DNA of 64,000 bases from Paramesorhizobium sp049065735 (GCF_049065735.1 NZ_JBAKHD010000002.1:507482-571481), one strand, 5' to 3'; positions 42,341 through 51,333 are shown, counted from the stretch's first letter. Program-made: numbers and translations. The notes: generated from the letters alone by a model not told the origin.

Positions 42341-43600
42341 ATGGCGAAATCCGGAATATCGCGTCACTCGAAACCGGCCCGCAAGCCGGTCACGATCGAT
42401 CTCGATCCAACGCAGGTGAAGCGCGTGGAAGAGCCGGCAGTAGCAAAGCAGGCCGCCCCCAAACGGGATGTGCCTCCCGCGGAGCCGGTCGGCGATATCG
42501 CCTTCACCACGCGGCAGGCGGATGCCGGTACCACGCCGCGGACAAGCGCCGGAAAAGAGGACATGGCAGCGAAGAAATCGGACGAGGTAAAGGCAGAGCA
42601 GGTGAAAGCGGAAAAGGTTTCGCGCCCCGCCGCCGCTGCTGCCAGCCCGGCGAAACCGGAGCAGAAGCAGAATGCCTGGCTCACCCATGTCGCGGCGGGC
42701 CTGGCTGGAGGTGCGGCCGCGCTTGGCCTTATGAGCGCGCTGCAATGGAGCGATGGCGGCAATTCCAGCGCCGGATTCAGCGAGGCCCAGCAGACCGCGC
42801 GGCAGGCGCTGGCCCGGGCGGAAGCCACGGAAGCGCAAGTTTTGAAGCTGCGCGAGGAGATCGCAAAGCCGGCTAATAATGCCAGGGAGTCGGCGCAGGA
42901 AATGCAGGCGCTGACAAGCCGGCTCGCGGCGCTGGAACAGAAGGTCGCTTCCACCGAGGCGCAGGCCAGGGCGGCGGCGCAGGACACCGGCAATATCGAG
43001 GGGATGGAGTCGAAGCTCTCCGCGCTGGAAAGCCAGGTCGCCGAACAATCGCGCCAGCCCGCCCTTGCCGCCACCGTCGCGGCGGTGGCGCTGAAATCGG
43101 CCATCGACCGTGGCGGCTCCTTCGCGACGGAACTCGACGCCTACAGGACGCTCGCGCCGCAAGCGGCCGACATCGACGCGCTCAACCAGTTCGCAGCCAA
43201 GGGCGTTCCCACCATCGCTGACCTGAACAGCCGTTTCGGGGCGGTGGCGGACCGTATCGTCGCGACGAAGCGCAATGTGAATCCGAATGCGGGCATTCTC
43301 GACCAGCTGATGGAGAGCGCCAAGAGCCTCGTAAAGGTGCGCCCCGTTGGCGAGGTGCCCGGCGACAGCGCGGGCGCGATCACGGCGCGCATCGAAGCGG
43401 CCTTGCAGGCGGGCGATCTCAACCGCGCCATCGCGGAATGGGAAACGCTGCCGCAGGAGGCGAAATCCGTGTCGGCGGATTTCGCCGATCAGATGAAGGC
43501 GCGCCGCGATACGGATGCGCTCGTCTCGCGCGCGCTCGCCAGCGCGCTCAAGCCGGCCGCCGCCGCCACAGCGCCTGCTGCACCATCTGCGCCGAAATAG
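42341..43600 (+). CDS. Mitofilin/Mic60-like inner-membrane protein
   Basis: A 419-residue COG4223 protein. It has a charged, Ala/Pro/Lys-rich N-terminal region (1-110), one membrane helix (about 112-132, THVAAGLAGGAAALGLMSAL), a long coiled coil (about 145-245, rich in QA, LEQKVA and SALESQVAEQ units), and a C-terminal mitofilin-type domain containing LDAYRTLAPQAADIDALNQF and AGAITARIEAALQAGDLNRA. Alphaproteobacterial homologues shape intracytoplasmic or periplasmic membrane contacts and are the ancestors of mitochondrial Mic60. It sits between hemD and hemY, the conserved place. Confidence 0.85.
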   Translation: MAKSGISRHSKPARKPVTIDLDPTQVKRVEEPAVAKQAAPKRDVPPAEPVGDIAFTTRQADAGTTPRTSAGKEDMAAKKSDEVKAEQVKAEKVSRPAAAAASPAKPEQKQNAWLTHVAAGLAGGAAALGLMSALQWSDGGNSSAGFSEAQQTARQALARAEATEAQVLKLREEIAKPANNARESAQEMQALTSRLAALEQKVASTEAQARAAAQDTGNIEGMESKLSALESQVAEQSRQPALAATVAAVALKSAIDRGGSFATELDAYRTLAPQAADIDALNQFAAKGVPTIADLNSRFGAVADRIVATKRNVNPNAGILDQLMESAKSLVKVRPVGEVPGDSAGAITARIEAALQAGDLNRAIAEWETLPQEAKSVSADFADQMKARRDTDALVSRALASALKPAAAATAPAAPSAPK

Positions 43601-43610
43601 GGAAGAATCG

Positions 43611-45164
43611 ATGCTGCGTATCCTGTTCTTTGTCCTCATCATCCTGGCGCTCGGCGGCGGCTTCGCATGGCTGGCCGACAGGCCCGGCGATCTGACCGTC
43701 ACCTTCGGGGGCATGCGCTATGAGATGACGCTGATGGTCGCGGCCTCGGCGCTGGTGGCGTTCGTTGCGGCGGTTATGCTTCTGTGGTGGTTCGTCAAAA
43801 GCATCATCCGTTCGCCCTATCTCCTGCAACGGCATTTCCGCGCCCGCAAGCGCGACCGGGGTTACCAGTCGCTGTCCACCGGGCTCATCGCAGCGGGCGC
43901 CGGAGACGCCGCAACCGCCCGGCGCATGGCGACGCAGGCGCATCGGCTGCTCGATGTCGACCGGGAGCCGCTGATCCGCCTTCTCGAAGCGCAGAGCGCG
44001 ATGCTGGAAGGGCGCGGTGACGAAGCGCGGGCAACCTTCGAAGCGATGCTCGAGGATCCCGAAACGCGGCTTCTCGGCCTGCGCGGCCTTTACCTCGAAG
44101 CGCAGCGCGCGGGCGAGCAGGAGGCGGCGCAGCATTACGCAGCGGAGGCCTCGAAGCTCGCGCCGCATGTGGAGTGGGCGCGCAGCGCGGTGCTCGGAAG
44201 GCTGAGCGTCGAGGGCGATTGGGATGGCGCGCTCCAGCTTCTCGATGCGCGGAAGATCGCCCGCGGGAAGGACAAGATGGCGGTGAAACGCGAGCGCGCG
44301 GCGCTGCTCACCGCCAAGGCGATGTCGGTGTTCGATTCCGATCCTGTCAACGCGAAGACGGTGGCGCTCGAGGCGCACAAGCTCGCGCCCGACCTCATCC
44401 CCGCCGTTGTCATTGCCGGGCGGGCGCTCATCCGCCAGGGCGATTTGCGCAAGGGCGCGAAGATACTCGAAGCGGCGTGGAAAAAGAGCCCGCATCCCGA
44501 TATCGCCGCCGCCTATATCCATGCGCGGCCCGGCGATTCGACGCTTGACCGCCTGAAGCGCGCGCGCCATCTCTTCTCGCTCCGGCCCAACAATCCGGAA
44601 GCGAGCATGGCGCTCGCCCATGCCGCGCTCGACGCCGGCAACTACAAGCTCGCGCGCGAGAATGCCGAGGCGGTGCTGCGCATGAGCCCGCGCGAGAGCG
44701 CCTATCTGCTGCTGGCCGATATCGAGGAGGCGGAGACGGGTGACCAAGGCCGCGTGCGGCAATGGCTGTCGCAAGCGGTGAAGGCGCCGCGCGATCCGGC
44801 ATGGACGGCTGACGGCTATGTCAGCGCGCAATGGGCGCCGGTGTCTCCGCTTACGGGGCGGCTCAATGCATTCGAATGGAAGGTGCCTGTTGAGCAACTC
44901 GCGCCGATGATCGAGGTCGCCCCTGAGGTGCGCGGCGAGGAGCCGGAGACGCCTGATGTGCCCGCCGTGATCGAGGAGAAGCCGGTCGCGATCGCCGTTC
45001 CGCACGAGACGCCGCCTCCACCCGCTAAACCCAAGATCATCAGGCATCAACAGGCGGACGATACGCCCGATGACGAAGAGGTGAAGATGCTGGTTGTTGA
45101 CGATCCCGGCGTACTGCCCGAAGAGCAGGCGCAGGACAAGCAGGCCCGCTACCGCCTATTCTGA
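43611..45164 (+). CDS. hemY: HemY-like membrane protein with TPR repeats
   Basis: The 517 residues start MLRILFFVLIILALGGGFAW and hold two membrane helices (about 1-20 and 42-65), the HemY N-terminal domain (DRPGDLTVTFGGMRYEMTLM) and a long helical TPR-like region (120-400). The C-terminal part is Pro/Glu-rich. It is the E. coli-type HemY of the hemCDXY cluster, not a protoporphyrinogen oxidase; its exact role is unresolved. The ATG at 43611 is preceded by a GGAAGA site and lies 10 bp after mic60, so they are cotranscribed. Confidence 0.88.
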   Translation: MLRILFFVLIILALGGGFAWLADRPGDLTVTFGGMRYEMTLMVAASALVAFVAAVMLLWWFVKSIIRSPYLLQRHFRARKRDRGYQSLSTGLIAAGAGDAATARRMATQAHRLLDVDREPLIRLLEAQSAMLEGRGDEARATFEAMLEDPETRLLGLRGLYLEAQRAGEQEAAQHYAAEASKLAPHVEWARSAVLGRLSVEGDWDGALQLLDARKIARGKDKMAVKRERAALLTAKAMSVFDSDPVNAKTVALEAHKLAPDLIPAVVIAGRALIRQGDLRKGAKILEAAWKKSPHPDIAAAYIHARPGDSTLDRLKRARHLFSLRPNNPEASMALAHAALDAGNYKLARENAEAVLRMSPRESAYLLLADIEEAETGDQGRVRQWLSQAVKAPRDPAWTADGYVSAQWAPVSPLTGRLNAFEWKVPVEQLAPMIEVAPEVRGEEPETPDVPAVIEEKPVAIAVPHETPPPPAKPKIIRHQQADDTPDDEEVKMLVVDDPGVLPEEQAQDKQARYRLF

Positions 45165-45182
45165 GCACGTTCCAACTTGGCG

Positions 45183-45224
45183 GCATGATCTTACCTGGAA
45201 GTCTGCAACTTTGCGGGATCATGC
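45183..45224. repeat. Palindromic repeat (gcatgatc family)
   Basis: Almost identical to the copy at 51479-51520: GCATGATCTTACCTGGAAGT at the left, GGGATCATGC at the right, with AGTCTGCAACTT in the centre. It lies between hemY and the TerB-like gene. Confidence 0.8.
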
Positions 45225-45245
45225 CTAATTAATCCGGATACAAAG

Positions 45246-45725
45246 ATGTTCGACCGTCTTCAGGCATTTTTGAAAGAGCTTCCGTTCGGGGAAGGCAAGG
45301 GCGAGAAGACCTTCGGCCGGGACGATCCCCGGCTGGCGGTAGCAGCGCTGATGTTTCACATCATCGATGCCGATGGCGAGCGTCACGAGCAGGAACGAAA
45401 GCGTATCGCCGAGACGCTTGCCGACGCCTACCAGCTTGAGGACAGCGAATTGAAGGCGCTCCTGCAGCAGGCGGAAGCGGCGGACCAGGAAGCCATCGAC
45501 CTCTACAGCTTCACCAGCGTCATCAAGCGTCATCTCGGCGAGCAGGAGCGCATCCACTTCATCGAGCTGATGTGGGAAATCGCCTATGCAGATGGCGAGG
45601 CGGGCGAGATGGAGGACAATGTCATCTGGCGCGTGGCCGAACTCATCGGCGTCTCCTCCCGTGACCGCGTGACGCTGAAGCATATCGTGGCGGAACGGGT
45701 TGGCGGGGATAAGGCGAAGGCGTGA
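45246..45725 (+). CDS. TerB-family protein
   Basis: A 159-residue all-helical TerB/DjlA-N-type domain protein. The paired acidic motifs are present: MFHIIDADGERHEQERKRI in the first half and MWEIAYADGEAGEMEDNVI in the second, which in this family bind metal ions. The family is linked to tellurite resistance or membrane/stress functions; no ter operon is nearby, so a specific role is not assigned. It follows hemY after a short repeat-bearing gap. Confidence 0.87.
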   Translation: MFDRLQAFLKELPFGEGKGEKTFGRDDPRLAVAALMFHIIDADGERHEQERKRIAETLADAYQLEDSELKALLQQAEAADQEAIDLYSFTSVIKRHLGEQERIHFIELMWEIAYADGEAGEMEDNVIWRVAELIGVSSRDRVTLKHIVAERVGGDKAKA

Positions 45726-45734
45726 GGCCTTGTT

Positions 45735-45816
45735 AGAGCGGTTCATGTTTTGATGGAATCGTGAGGCGCCCCCCTCTTTCCCGCCAGCGTTTCCGATTAA
45801 ACGTGAAGCGCTTTAG
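45735..45816. repeat. Inverted intergenic repeat (agagcggttca family)
   Basis: AGAGCGGTTCATGTTTTGAT at the left is partly inverted at the right as CCGATTAAACGTGAAGCGCT. It resembles a Rhizobiales short repeat, lying just before a bidirectional terminator. Confidence 0.5.
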
Positions 45817-45852
45817 CGCGTAAATGTCCGCTGCAATACTGCCAATCTGGAA

Positions 45853-45890
45853 ACAAAAAAAGACCGGCCTTTCAGCCGGTCTTTGTCGTT
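45853..45890. terminator. Bidirectional terminator between TerB-like gene and aqpZ
   Basis: Stem AAAGACCGGC (45859-45868) with GCCGGTCTTT (45875-45884). The A run at 45854-45861 gives a U tract on the minus strand for aqpZ; the right side gives a weaker T tract on the plus strand. Confidence 0.88.
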
Positions 45891-45904
45891 TGTGAATAAT
45901 TGGC

Positions 45905-46588
45905 TCAGTCCCGACCGATCAGCGCCTTCCAGAAGATGGCGCCGATGGCGGCGCCGATGAGCGGGGCGACCCAGAACAGCCAGAGCTGGCTCAGCGCTGC
46001 CGTTTCGGCGAAGAGGGCCGTGGCGGTCGAGCGGGCGGGGTTGACCGAGGTGTTGGTGACCGGGATCGAGATCAGATGGATCAACGTCAGGCAGAGGCCG
46101 ATGGCGAGGCCCGCGAAGCCCGCCGGGGCGGTCGAAGAGGTCGAGCCGAGGATGACGATCAGGAAGAAGGCCGTCAGCACGATCTCGATGAGCAGGGCTG
46201 CGGTCAGGCTGTAGCCGCCGGGCGAAAGCTCGCCGAAGCCGTTGGAGGCGAATCCACCCGGCATATAGCCGGCGCGGCCGGACGCGATGAGGTAGAGAAT
46301 GGCCGCCGCCGCGATGCCGCCCAGAACCTGCGCGATCCAGTAGGGGATCAGTTCCTTCCAGTCGAAGCGGCCTGCGACGGCGAGGCCGAGCGAAACGGCG
46401 GGATTGAAGTGACCGCCGGAAATGCCGCCGACCGCATAGGCCATGGTCAGCACGGTCAAGCCAAAGGCGAGCGCGACGCCCAGGAAGCCAATACCGAGAT
46501 CAGGAAAAGCCGCGGCGAGAACAGCGCTGCCGCAACCGCCAAAGACGAGCCAGAATGTGCCGAAAAACTCGGCAGCCAGTTTATTCAT
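45905..46588 (-). CDS. aqpZ: Aquaporin Z
   Basis: Water channel of the inner membrane; 227 residues with six spans. Both NPA motifs are present: GGISGGHFNPAVSLGLAV and VTNTSVNPARSTATALF. The start MNKLAAEFFGTFWLVFGGCG is the classic AqpZ N-terminus; an upstream in-frame ATG at 46660 was rejected. The arginine after the second NPA and the small residues in the selectivity region fit a water-selective channel rather than a glycerol facilitator. Confidence 0.94.
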   Translation of the reverse strand: MNKLAAEFFGTFWLVFGGCGSAVLAAAFPDLGIGFLGVALAFGLTVLTMAYAVGGISGGHFNPAVSLGLAVAGRFDWKELIPYWIAQVLGGIAAAAILYLIASGRAGYMPGGFASNGFGELSPGGYSLTAALLIEIVLTAFFLIVILGSTSSTAPAGFAGLAIGLCLTLIHLISIPVTNTSVNPARSTATALFAETAALSQLWLFWVAPLIGAAIGAIFWKALIGRD

Positions 46589-46783
46589 AGTGAGTTTCCC
46601 CCAACGACGCATGGAATCAGGATGATTAACCATATTCCCGGTCGCCACTGGCAGCAACAAGCGATTGATCTATGTCAAATCCTTGGGATTCACTTAGTGT
46701 TTCGGCGGGAAACAGGACAATCGACGTGAAATCGCGCACCTGATATGCCATAGTAAATAACACGTTAATTTCCGGAGGACCTC

Positions 46784-47062
46784 ATGGCGGAAATGTCGGC
46801 TGGACACGCGCATATGCGAAAACTCATGGGCGTCACCGCGCTCCCCCTGCTGCTCGGGCTTGCGGGGTGCACCACGTCTGCGACCGCGTGGTCGGAGAAA
46901 TTCACTGTCGAGAAAGTGGAGCTGCCGAAGGAATGCGCCGGCTGGCAGAAGATCGAGCTCAAGCAGCGCACCATGCTCGCGCTGATGCGGCTCGATCCGC
47001 GCCTGGTGGTGGATATCGATTCCCACAATCTCAGAGGCAGGAATCTCGGCTGCTGGCAGTGA
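46784..47062 (+). CDS. Small lipoprotein, unknown function
   Basis: A 92-residue protein with a lipoprotein signal: basic MRKLMG, hydrophobic core and lipobox LGLAGC (Cys about residue 29). The mature part contains KECAGWQKIELKQRTMLALM and ends DSHNLRGRNLGCWQ, with two more cysteines. The pattern (Cys-x-Gly-Trp plus HN-x3-GR-x-x-GCW) resembles small phage-type or Rz1-like proteins often seen in Rhizobiales, but I do not assign it. GGAGG is seven bases before ATG 46784. Confidence 0.7.
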   Translation: MAEMSAGHAHMRKLMGVTALPLLLGLAGCTTSATAWSEKFTVEKVELPKECAGWQKIELKQRTMLALMRLDPRLVVDIDSHNLRGRNLGCWQ

Positions 47063-47090
47063 TCCAGCTTTAGCCGGGGCGCGGGGTTCC

Positions 47091-47840
47091 ATGCATCTCG
47101 ACATCATCGAATTGCGCTCCTTCTATGCCTCCCATCTTGGGCATCTGGCCGAACGCTCGATCAACGCGGCTTTGACGCCGCTCTGGGCGAAGCTGCCGCA
47201 GGAGCGGCTGGTGGGCCTCGGCTATGCGGTGCCCTATCTCGACCTATTGAGCGCCGGCACGGAACGGACCTTCGCCTTCATGCCGGCGGGGCAGGGGGCG
47301 ATCAGCTGGCCTTCGGCGGACACATGCGCCACCGCGCTCGTCTTCGACGAGGAACTTCCCCTGCCGGATTCCTCCGTCGACCGCATCCTGCTTATCCATG
47401 CGCTGGAGCATTCGGAAAATCCGAGCGAGACGCTGAAGGAGATGTGGCGGGTGCTCGCACCCAACGGGCGGCTGGTCATCGTCGTCCCCAACCGCCGCGG
47501 CGTCTGGGCGCGGTTCGAGCATACGCCTTTCGGCAGCGGGCGTCCCTATAGCCGGGGCCAGCTCATCCGTGTGCTGCGCGAGGCCAATTTCACCGCCGGC
47601 GCGGTGGCGGGCGCATTGCATTTTCCGCCCGTGACGCCGCGCTGGATGCAAGGTCCGTCGCGACTCATGGAGCGGGTCGGCAGCAGGCTGTGGCCGATCT
47701 TCGGGGGCGTGCTTGTTGTCGAGGCCTATAAGCGGCTCTATCAGGGGTTGCCGGTTTCGCAGCGTTCGTCGCGTCGTGTCTTCGTGCCGGTGCTGGCGCC
47801 CCAGGGTTCCGCCATGCACCGCAAGCGCGAGGGAAAATAA
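47091..47840 (+). CDS. Class I SAM-dependent methyltransferase
   Basis: A 249-residue methyltransferase of the Methyltransf_11 type. Motifs: VGLGYAVPYLDLL in place of motif I, LPLPDSSVDRILLIHALEHS and EMWRVLAPNGRLVIVVPNRR. The glycine motif is atypical (GLGYAVPYL rather than GCGTG). A C-terminal part continues to VFVPVLAPQGS. The substrate is unknown. It lies 28 bp after the small lipoprotein gene. Confidence 0.85.
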   Translation: MHLDIIELRSFYASHLGHLAERSINAALTPLWAKLPQERLVGLGYAVPYLDLLSAGTERTFAFMPAGQGAISWPSADTCATALVFDEELPLPDSSVDRILLIHALEHSENPSETLKEMWRVLAPNGRLVIVVPNRRGVWARFEHTPFGSGRPYSRGQLIRVLREANFTAGAVAGALHFPPVTPRWMQGPSRLMERVGSRLWPIFGGVLVVEAYKRLYQGLPVSQRSSRRVFVPVLAPQGSAMHRKREGK

Positions 47841-47956
47841 TTTTTTAACCAACGTGGTGTTGACTGAGAGGTCTGCAACTTTTTGGTTTATGCAGGGTCT
47901 TTTTACAGCGGAGCTCAGTGCATATATGAGATTCCTGAAACAAAGGGAGGACCCCC

Positions 47957-48223
47957 ATGGTTGATGTAACGATCTATACCCGTCAGGGATGCGGATATTG
48001 CACGGCGGCCAAGCGGCTGCTCGATGGCAAGGGCGTGACGTATACCGAGCATGATGCGACCGTGAATCCGGATTTCCGTCAGGAGATGATAAGCCGGTCC
48101 GGGCGGATGACTTTTCCGCAGATCTTTATCGGCAAGACCCATGTCGGCGGCAGCGACGATCTTCATGCGCTGGAGCGCGAGGGCCGTCTCGACGGGCTGC
48201 TCAAAACAGGGGAACTGGTTTAA
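47957..48223 (+). CDS. grxC: Glutaredoxin 3
   Basis: An 88-residue monothiol/dithiol redox protein that uses glutathione. The active site CGYC is in VTIYTRQGCGYCTAAKRLL, and the glutathione-binding segments MTFPQIFIGKTHVGGSDDL (TFPQIFI with cis-Pro) and GSDDL are intact. AGGGAGG lies nine bases upstream. It is followed immediately by a MITE-like element and then the nitrilase gene, the usual grxC-nit pairing. Confidence 0.96.
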   Translation: MVDVTIYTRQGCGYCTAAKRLLDGKGVTYTEHDATVNPDFRQEMISRSGRMTFPQIFIGKTHVGGSDDLHALEREGRLDGLLKTGELV

Positions 48224-48233
48224 GCCTTCTTAT

Positions 48234-48342
48234 CGTCATTCTTGGGCTTGTCCCGAGAATCTACCATAAGAAGAAAGAATGATGATGACCGTCCTGACTG
48301 ATTGGGCCGCGGCAGATTCTCGGGACAAGCCCAAGAATGACG
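48234..48342. mobile_element. MITE-like element, complete copy (109 bp)
   Basis: Perfect 29-bp inverted arms at 48234-48262 and 48314-48342. The interior holds ACCGTCCTGAC, shared with the 55.5-kb copy. It lies between grxC and the nitrilase gene. Confidence 0.78.
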
Positions 48343-48392
48343 GAGAGAGGGGCGCTGTCTCAATTGGTTCTAACGGACTCTGGGAAGATAGG

Positions 48393-49235
48393 ATGACCAC
48401 ATTTCGTGCTGCCGCCATCCAGATGCGTTCGGGCACCGACCCGCAAGCCAATGCCGTGACGCTGGAACGTCTCGTGGGCGAGGCGGCGGGGAAAGGCGCG
48501 CAATATGTGCAGACGCCGGAGATGACGGGCGCGCTGCAGCGCAAGCGTGAGGCGCTCGACGCTATCCTGCGCGATGAGGAAAACGATCCGATCGCGGCGG
48601 CGGCATCGCGGCTGGCAAAGCAGCACGGCATCCATCTACATATCGGCTCGACCGCCATCAAGCTTCCTGATGGCAAGATCGCTAATCGCGCCTTCCTGTT
48701 CGGACCTGACGGCGGGAAGATCGTCTCCTACGACAAGGTGCATATGTTCGACGTCGATCTCGACAATGGCGAGAGCTGGCGCGAATCGGCGACCTATGCG
48801 CCGGGCGCCGACACGGTGCTGGCCGATCTGCCGTTCGGGCGGATGGGGTTTGCGATCTGCTACGACATCCGCTTCCCGCAGCTCTTCCGCGCGCAGGCGG
48901 AGGCGGGGGCTTCGCTCCTCACCGCGCCGGCGGCCTTCACCCGGCAGACGGGCGAGGCGCATTGGCATGTGCTGCAGCGCGCCCGCGCCATCGAAAACGG
49001 TGCATTCGTCATCTCCGCCGCGCAGGGCGGGCGGCATGAGGACGGGCGCGAAACCTATGGCCATTCGATCATCGTTTCGCCCTGGGGCAAAATCCTTGCC
49101 GAGGCGGATCATGACGAGCCGGCGGTGATCGTCGCCGATATCGATACGGCGGAGAGCGCGGCGGCACGGCGGCAGGTGCCGAACCTCAAGAACGCGCGCC
49201 CGTTCGGCGTTCGTATCGCGGAGGCGGCATCATGA
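48393..49235 (+). CDS. Carbon-nitrogen hydrolase (Nit1/Nit2 type)
   Basis: A 280-residue nitrilase-superfamily amidase. The triad is visible: Glu in VQTPEMTGAL, Lys in VSYDKVHMFDVDL and Cys in GFAICYDIRFPQLFR. The likely substrates are deaminated glutathione or omega-amides. The ATG at 48393 was chosen because the longer in-frame start at 48279 translates the MITE-like element. Its stop overlaps the DUF1178 start by four bases. Confidence 0.92.
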   Translation: MTTFRAAAIQMRSGTDPQANAVTLERLVGEAAGKGAQYVQTPEMTGALQRKREALDAILRDEENDPIAAAASRLAKQHGIHLHIGSTAIKLPDGKIANRAFLFGPDGGKIVSYDKVHMFDVDLDNGESWRESATYAPGADTVLADLPFGRMGFAICYDIRFPQLFRAQAEAGASLLTAPAAFTRQTGEAHWHVLQRARAIENGAFVISAAQGGRHEDGRETYGHSIIVSPWGKILAEADHDEPAVIVADIDTAESAAARRQVPNLKNARPFGVRIAEAAS

Positions 49236-49657
49236 TTCGCTTCAGCCTGCACTGCGACCATGAGCATGAATTCGAGGGCTGGTTCCGCAATAATGAGGAC
49301 TTCGAGCGCCAGGCCGCGCGCGGGCTTGTAGAGTGCCCGGCCTGCGGCTCGTCGCACGTGGAGAAGGCGCTGATGACGCCTTCGGTTTCCACCTCGCGAA
49401 AGAAAGAAAAGATCGCGCTGGCGATGAGCGAGGCGCAGCGCGCACTCATCGACCAGATGCGCGAACTGAGCCGGAAGCTGCGCGAGAACGCGGACTATGT
49501 CGGCGACAAATTCGCCGAGGAGGCGCGCAAGATGCATTTCGGCGAGACTGACCCGCGCGGCATCTATGGCGAGGCTTCGCGTGAGGAAGTGACATCACTT
49601 CTGGAAGATGGCGTCGAGATCATGCCGCTGCCGGTGTTTCCGGAAGACAGGAATTGA
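49232..49657 (+). CDS. DUF1178 protein
   Basis: A 141-residue cytosolic protein starting MIRFSLHCDHEHEFEGWFRN. The N-terminal zinc-ribbon-like pair is CDHEH plus CPACGSSHV; the rest is helical and ends MPLPVFPEDRN, the family C-terminus. Function is unknown. It is translationally coupled (ATGA) to the nitrilase gene, which is the standard alphaproteobacterial grxC-nit-DUF1178 neighbourhood. Confidence 0.92.
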   Translation: MIRFSLHCDHEHEFEGWFRNNEDFERQAARGLVECPACGSSHVEKALMTPSVSTSRKKEKIALAMSEAQRALIDQMRELSRKLRENADYVGDKFAEEARKMHFGETDPRGIYGEASREEVTSLLEDGVEIMPLPVFPEDRN

Positions 49658-49701
49658 CAGCGCGGCACGGCTGAACGGCGGTCCGCTGTTTCCGCTTGAG
49701 A

Positions 49702-50574
49702 CTATCCCGATGTTGCGGTCAAGGCGGCGCCGATGGAGGCAAGGGATATCGCTATGATGCCCATCCACTGCAGCGTCGGCAGAGCCTCGTGAAGCAGCAC
49801 GAGTCCGACCAGCGCCCCAACGGCGGGCTCCATGCTTGTCAGCGTACCGAATGTCTTTCGCGGCAAATGGCGAAGGGCGAACATTTCGAGCGTGTAGGGT
49901 ATCGCGCTTGACAGGATCGCGACGAGTAAACCCAGCGCCAGCATGGAGGGGGTGAAGAGCGAGAGCCCGGCCTTCGCGATCCCGATGGGCAGGATGACCG
50001 CGGCTGCGATAATCATCCCGAGCGATGTGACCGCACTTCCATAAAGACGGCCTGCAATACCGCCATAGATTATGTACACCCCCCAGCACACGCCGGCGGT
50101 GAGCGCCAAGGCAATCCCGACAGGATCGAGATTGGCGTTCACCGAATGAAGCGGAAGCAGAAGCCCCAGTCCGATCATGGCGAGGCCAACCCAGAGAAAA
50201 TCGGTGAACCGGCGCGACGCGGCGATAGCCACAGCCAGTGGTCCCATGAACTCGATTGCTATCGCAACGCCAAGCGGGAGTGTCTGGATCGACAGGTAGA
50301 AGAAAAAATTCATTCCGCCCAGCATAAGGCCGTAAATGAGGACGGACTGCCAGGCATCCCGCCGAAGCCGGATTCGCCAGGGGCGGAAAATGGGGAGAAG
50401 CAGAAGCGCCGCAATTGTGAGGCGGATCGCGGTCGCGCCTTCCGCCCCTACCGCCGGAAAGAGGGCTTTTGCGAAGGATGCGCCTGAGGTGATCGACACC
50501 GCACCGAGAACAAGCGCAAGCGGCGGCAGGACACGGGGCGGAGCGATATCGTCCGCCGCAGAAGAATTATGCAT
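49702..50574 (-). CDS. EamA-family exporter, RhtA-like
   Basis: Inner-membrane transporter with about ten spans in 290 residues. Segments LGAVSITSGASFAKALFPAV, TLPLGVAIAIEFMGPLAVAI and LPRKTFGTLTSMEPAVGALV match the RhtA (threonine/homoserine exporter) subgroup of EamA. No regulator is adjacent. Codon use is slightly less G+C-rich than its neighbours but not strikingly so. It is convergent with DUF1178 and on the same strand as ubiG, upstream in the genome. Confidence 0.87.
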   Translation of the reverse strand: MHNSSAADDIAPPRVLPPLALVLGAVSITSGASFAKALFPAVGAEGATAIRLTIAALLLLPIFRPWRIRLRRDAWQSVLIYGLMLGGMNFFFYLSIQTLPLGVAIAIEFMGPLAVAIAASRRFTDFLWVGLAMIGLGLLLPLHSVNANLDPVGIALALTAGVCWGVYIIYGGIAGRLYGSAVTSLGMIIAAAVILPIGIAKAGLSLFTPSMLALGLLVAILSSAIPYTLEMFALRHLPRKTFGTLTSMEPAVGALVGLVLLHEALPTLQWMGIIAISLASIGAALTATSG

Positions 50575-50592
50575 TATTTCCTCTTTGCCGGC

Positions 50593-51333
50593 TTATTTTC
50601 GCGCCAGCACCATGTAATTGACATCCATATCGCGGGAGCGGTTCCAGCTGTCGGCGAGGGGATTGTAGGTGACGCCCTGGCGGTCGACGATGGTGAGGCC
50701 GGCGGCGCTCAGCGCTTTTTCCAGCTCTTCCGGGCGGACCAGTTTTTCATACTGGTGCGTGCCGCGCGGCAGCCAGCGCAGGACATATTCCGCGCCGATA
50801 ATGGCAAGCCCTAGCGCCTTCAGCGTGCGGTTGATGGTGGCGACGAACATCAGGCCGCCGGGCTTCACCATATGGCCGCAGGCGGAAAGGAAGAGGTCGA
50901 CATCGGCGACATGCTCAACGACTTCCATGTTGAGCACCACGTCGAATTTTTCGCCTGCTTCGGCGAGGGCCTCCGCGGTGGTGGCCCGGTAGTCTATGGC
51001 AAGGCCGGTTTCCGCGGCGTGGATCTTTGCGACTTCGATGTTCGTTTCGGACGCATCTGCGCCAATGACGGTTGCGCCGAGCTTCGCCATCGGCTCGCAG
51101 AGGAGACCGCCGCCGCAGCCTATGTCCAGCAGGCGCAAGCCTTCCAGCGGGCGGGGGACGAGCGGGTCGCGCCCGAAGGCGGCGCAGATCTCTTCCTTGA
51201 TGTAAGCAAGCCGGGTGGGATTGAATTTATGCAGCGGGCGGAACTTGCCTTGCGGATTCCACCATTCGGCGGCGATGCGCGAAAAGCGCTCGACTTCGGC
51301 AGAATCGATGGTGGTTCGGGCGGTCTCGGCCAT
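50593..51333 (-). CDS. ubiG: Ubiquinone biosynthesis O-methyltransferase UbiG
   Basis: SAM-dependent enzyme for both O-methylations in ubiquinone synthesis. The 246 residues have DSAEVERFSRIAAEWWNPQG at the N-terminus, SAM motif I LLDIGCGGGLLCEPMAKLGA, VVLNMEVVEHVADVDLFL and FVATINRTLKALGLAI, all characteristic of UbiG. It is divergent from lysC across a 200-bp gap holding a palindromic repeat, the common Rhizobiales order. Confidence 0.96.
   Translation of the reverse strand: MAETARTTIDSAEVERFSRIAAEWWNPQGKFRPLHKFNPTRLAYIKEEICAAFGRDPLVPRPLEGLRLLDIGCGGGLLCEPMAKLGATVIGADASETNIEVAKIHAAETGLAIDYRATTAEALAEAGEKFDVVLNMEVVEHVADVDLFLSACGHMVKPGGLMFVATINRTLKALGLAIIGAEYVLRWLPRGTHQYEKLVRPEELEKALSAAGLTIVDRQGVTYNPLADSWNRSRDMDVNYMVLARK

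Noticed and set aside
48279..48392. Upstream in-frame start for the nitrilase gene
   Set aside because: The extra residues are translated from the MITE-like element. The family sequence begins at 48393.
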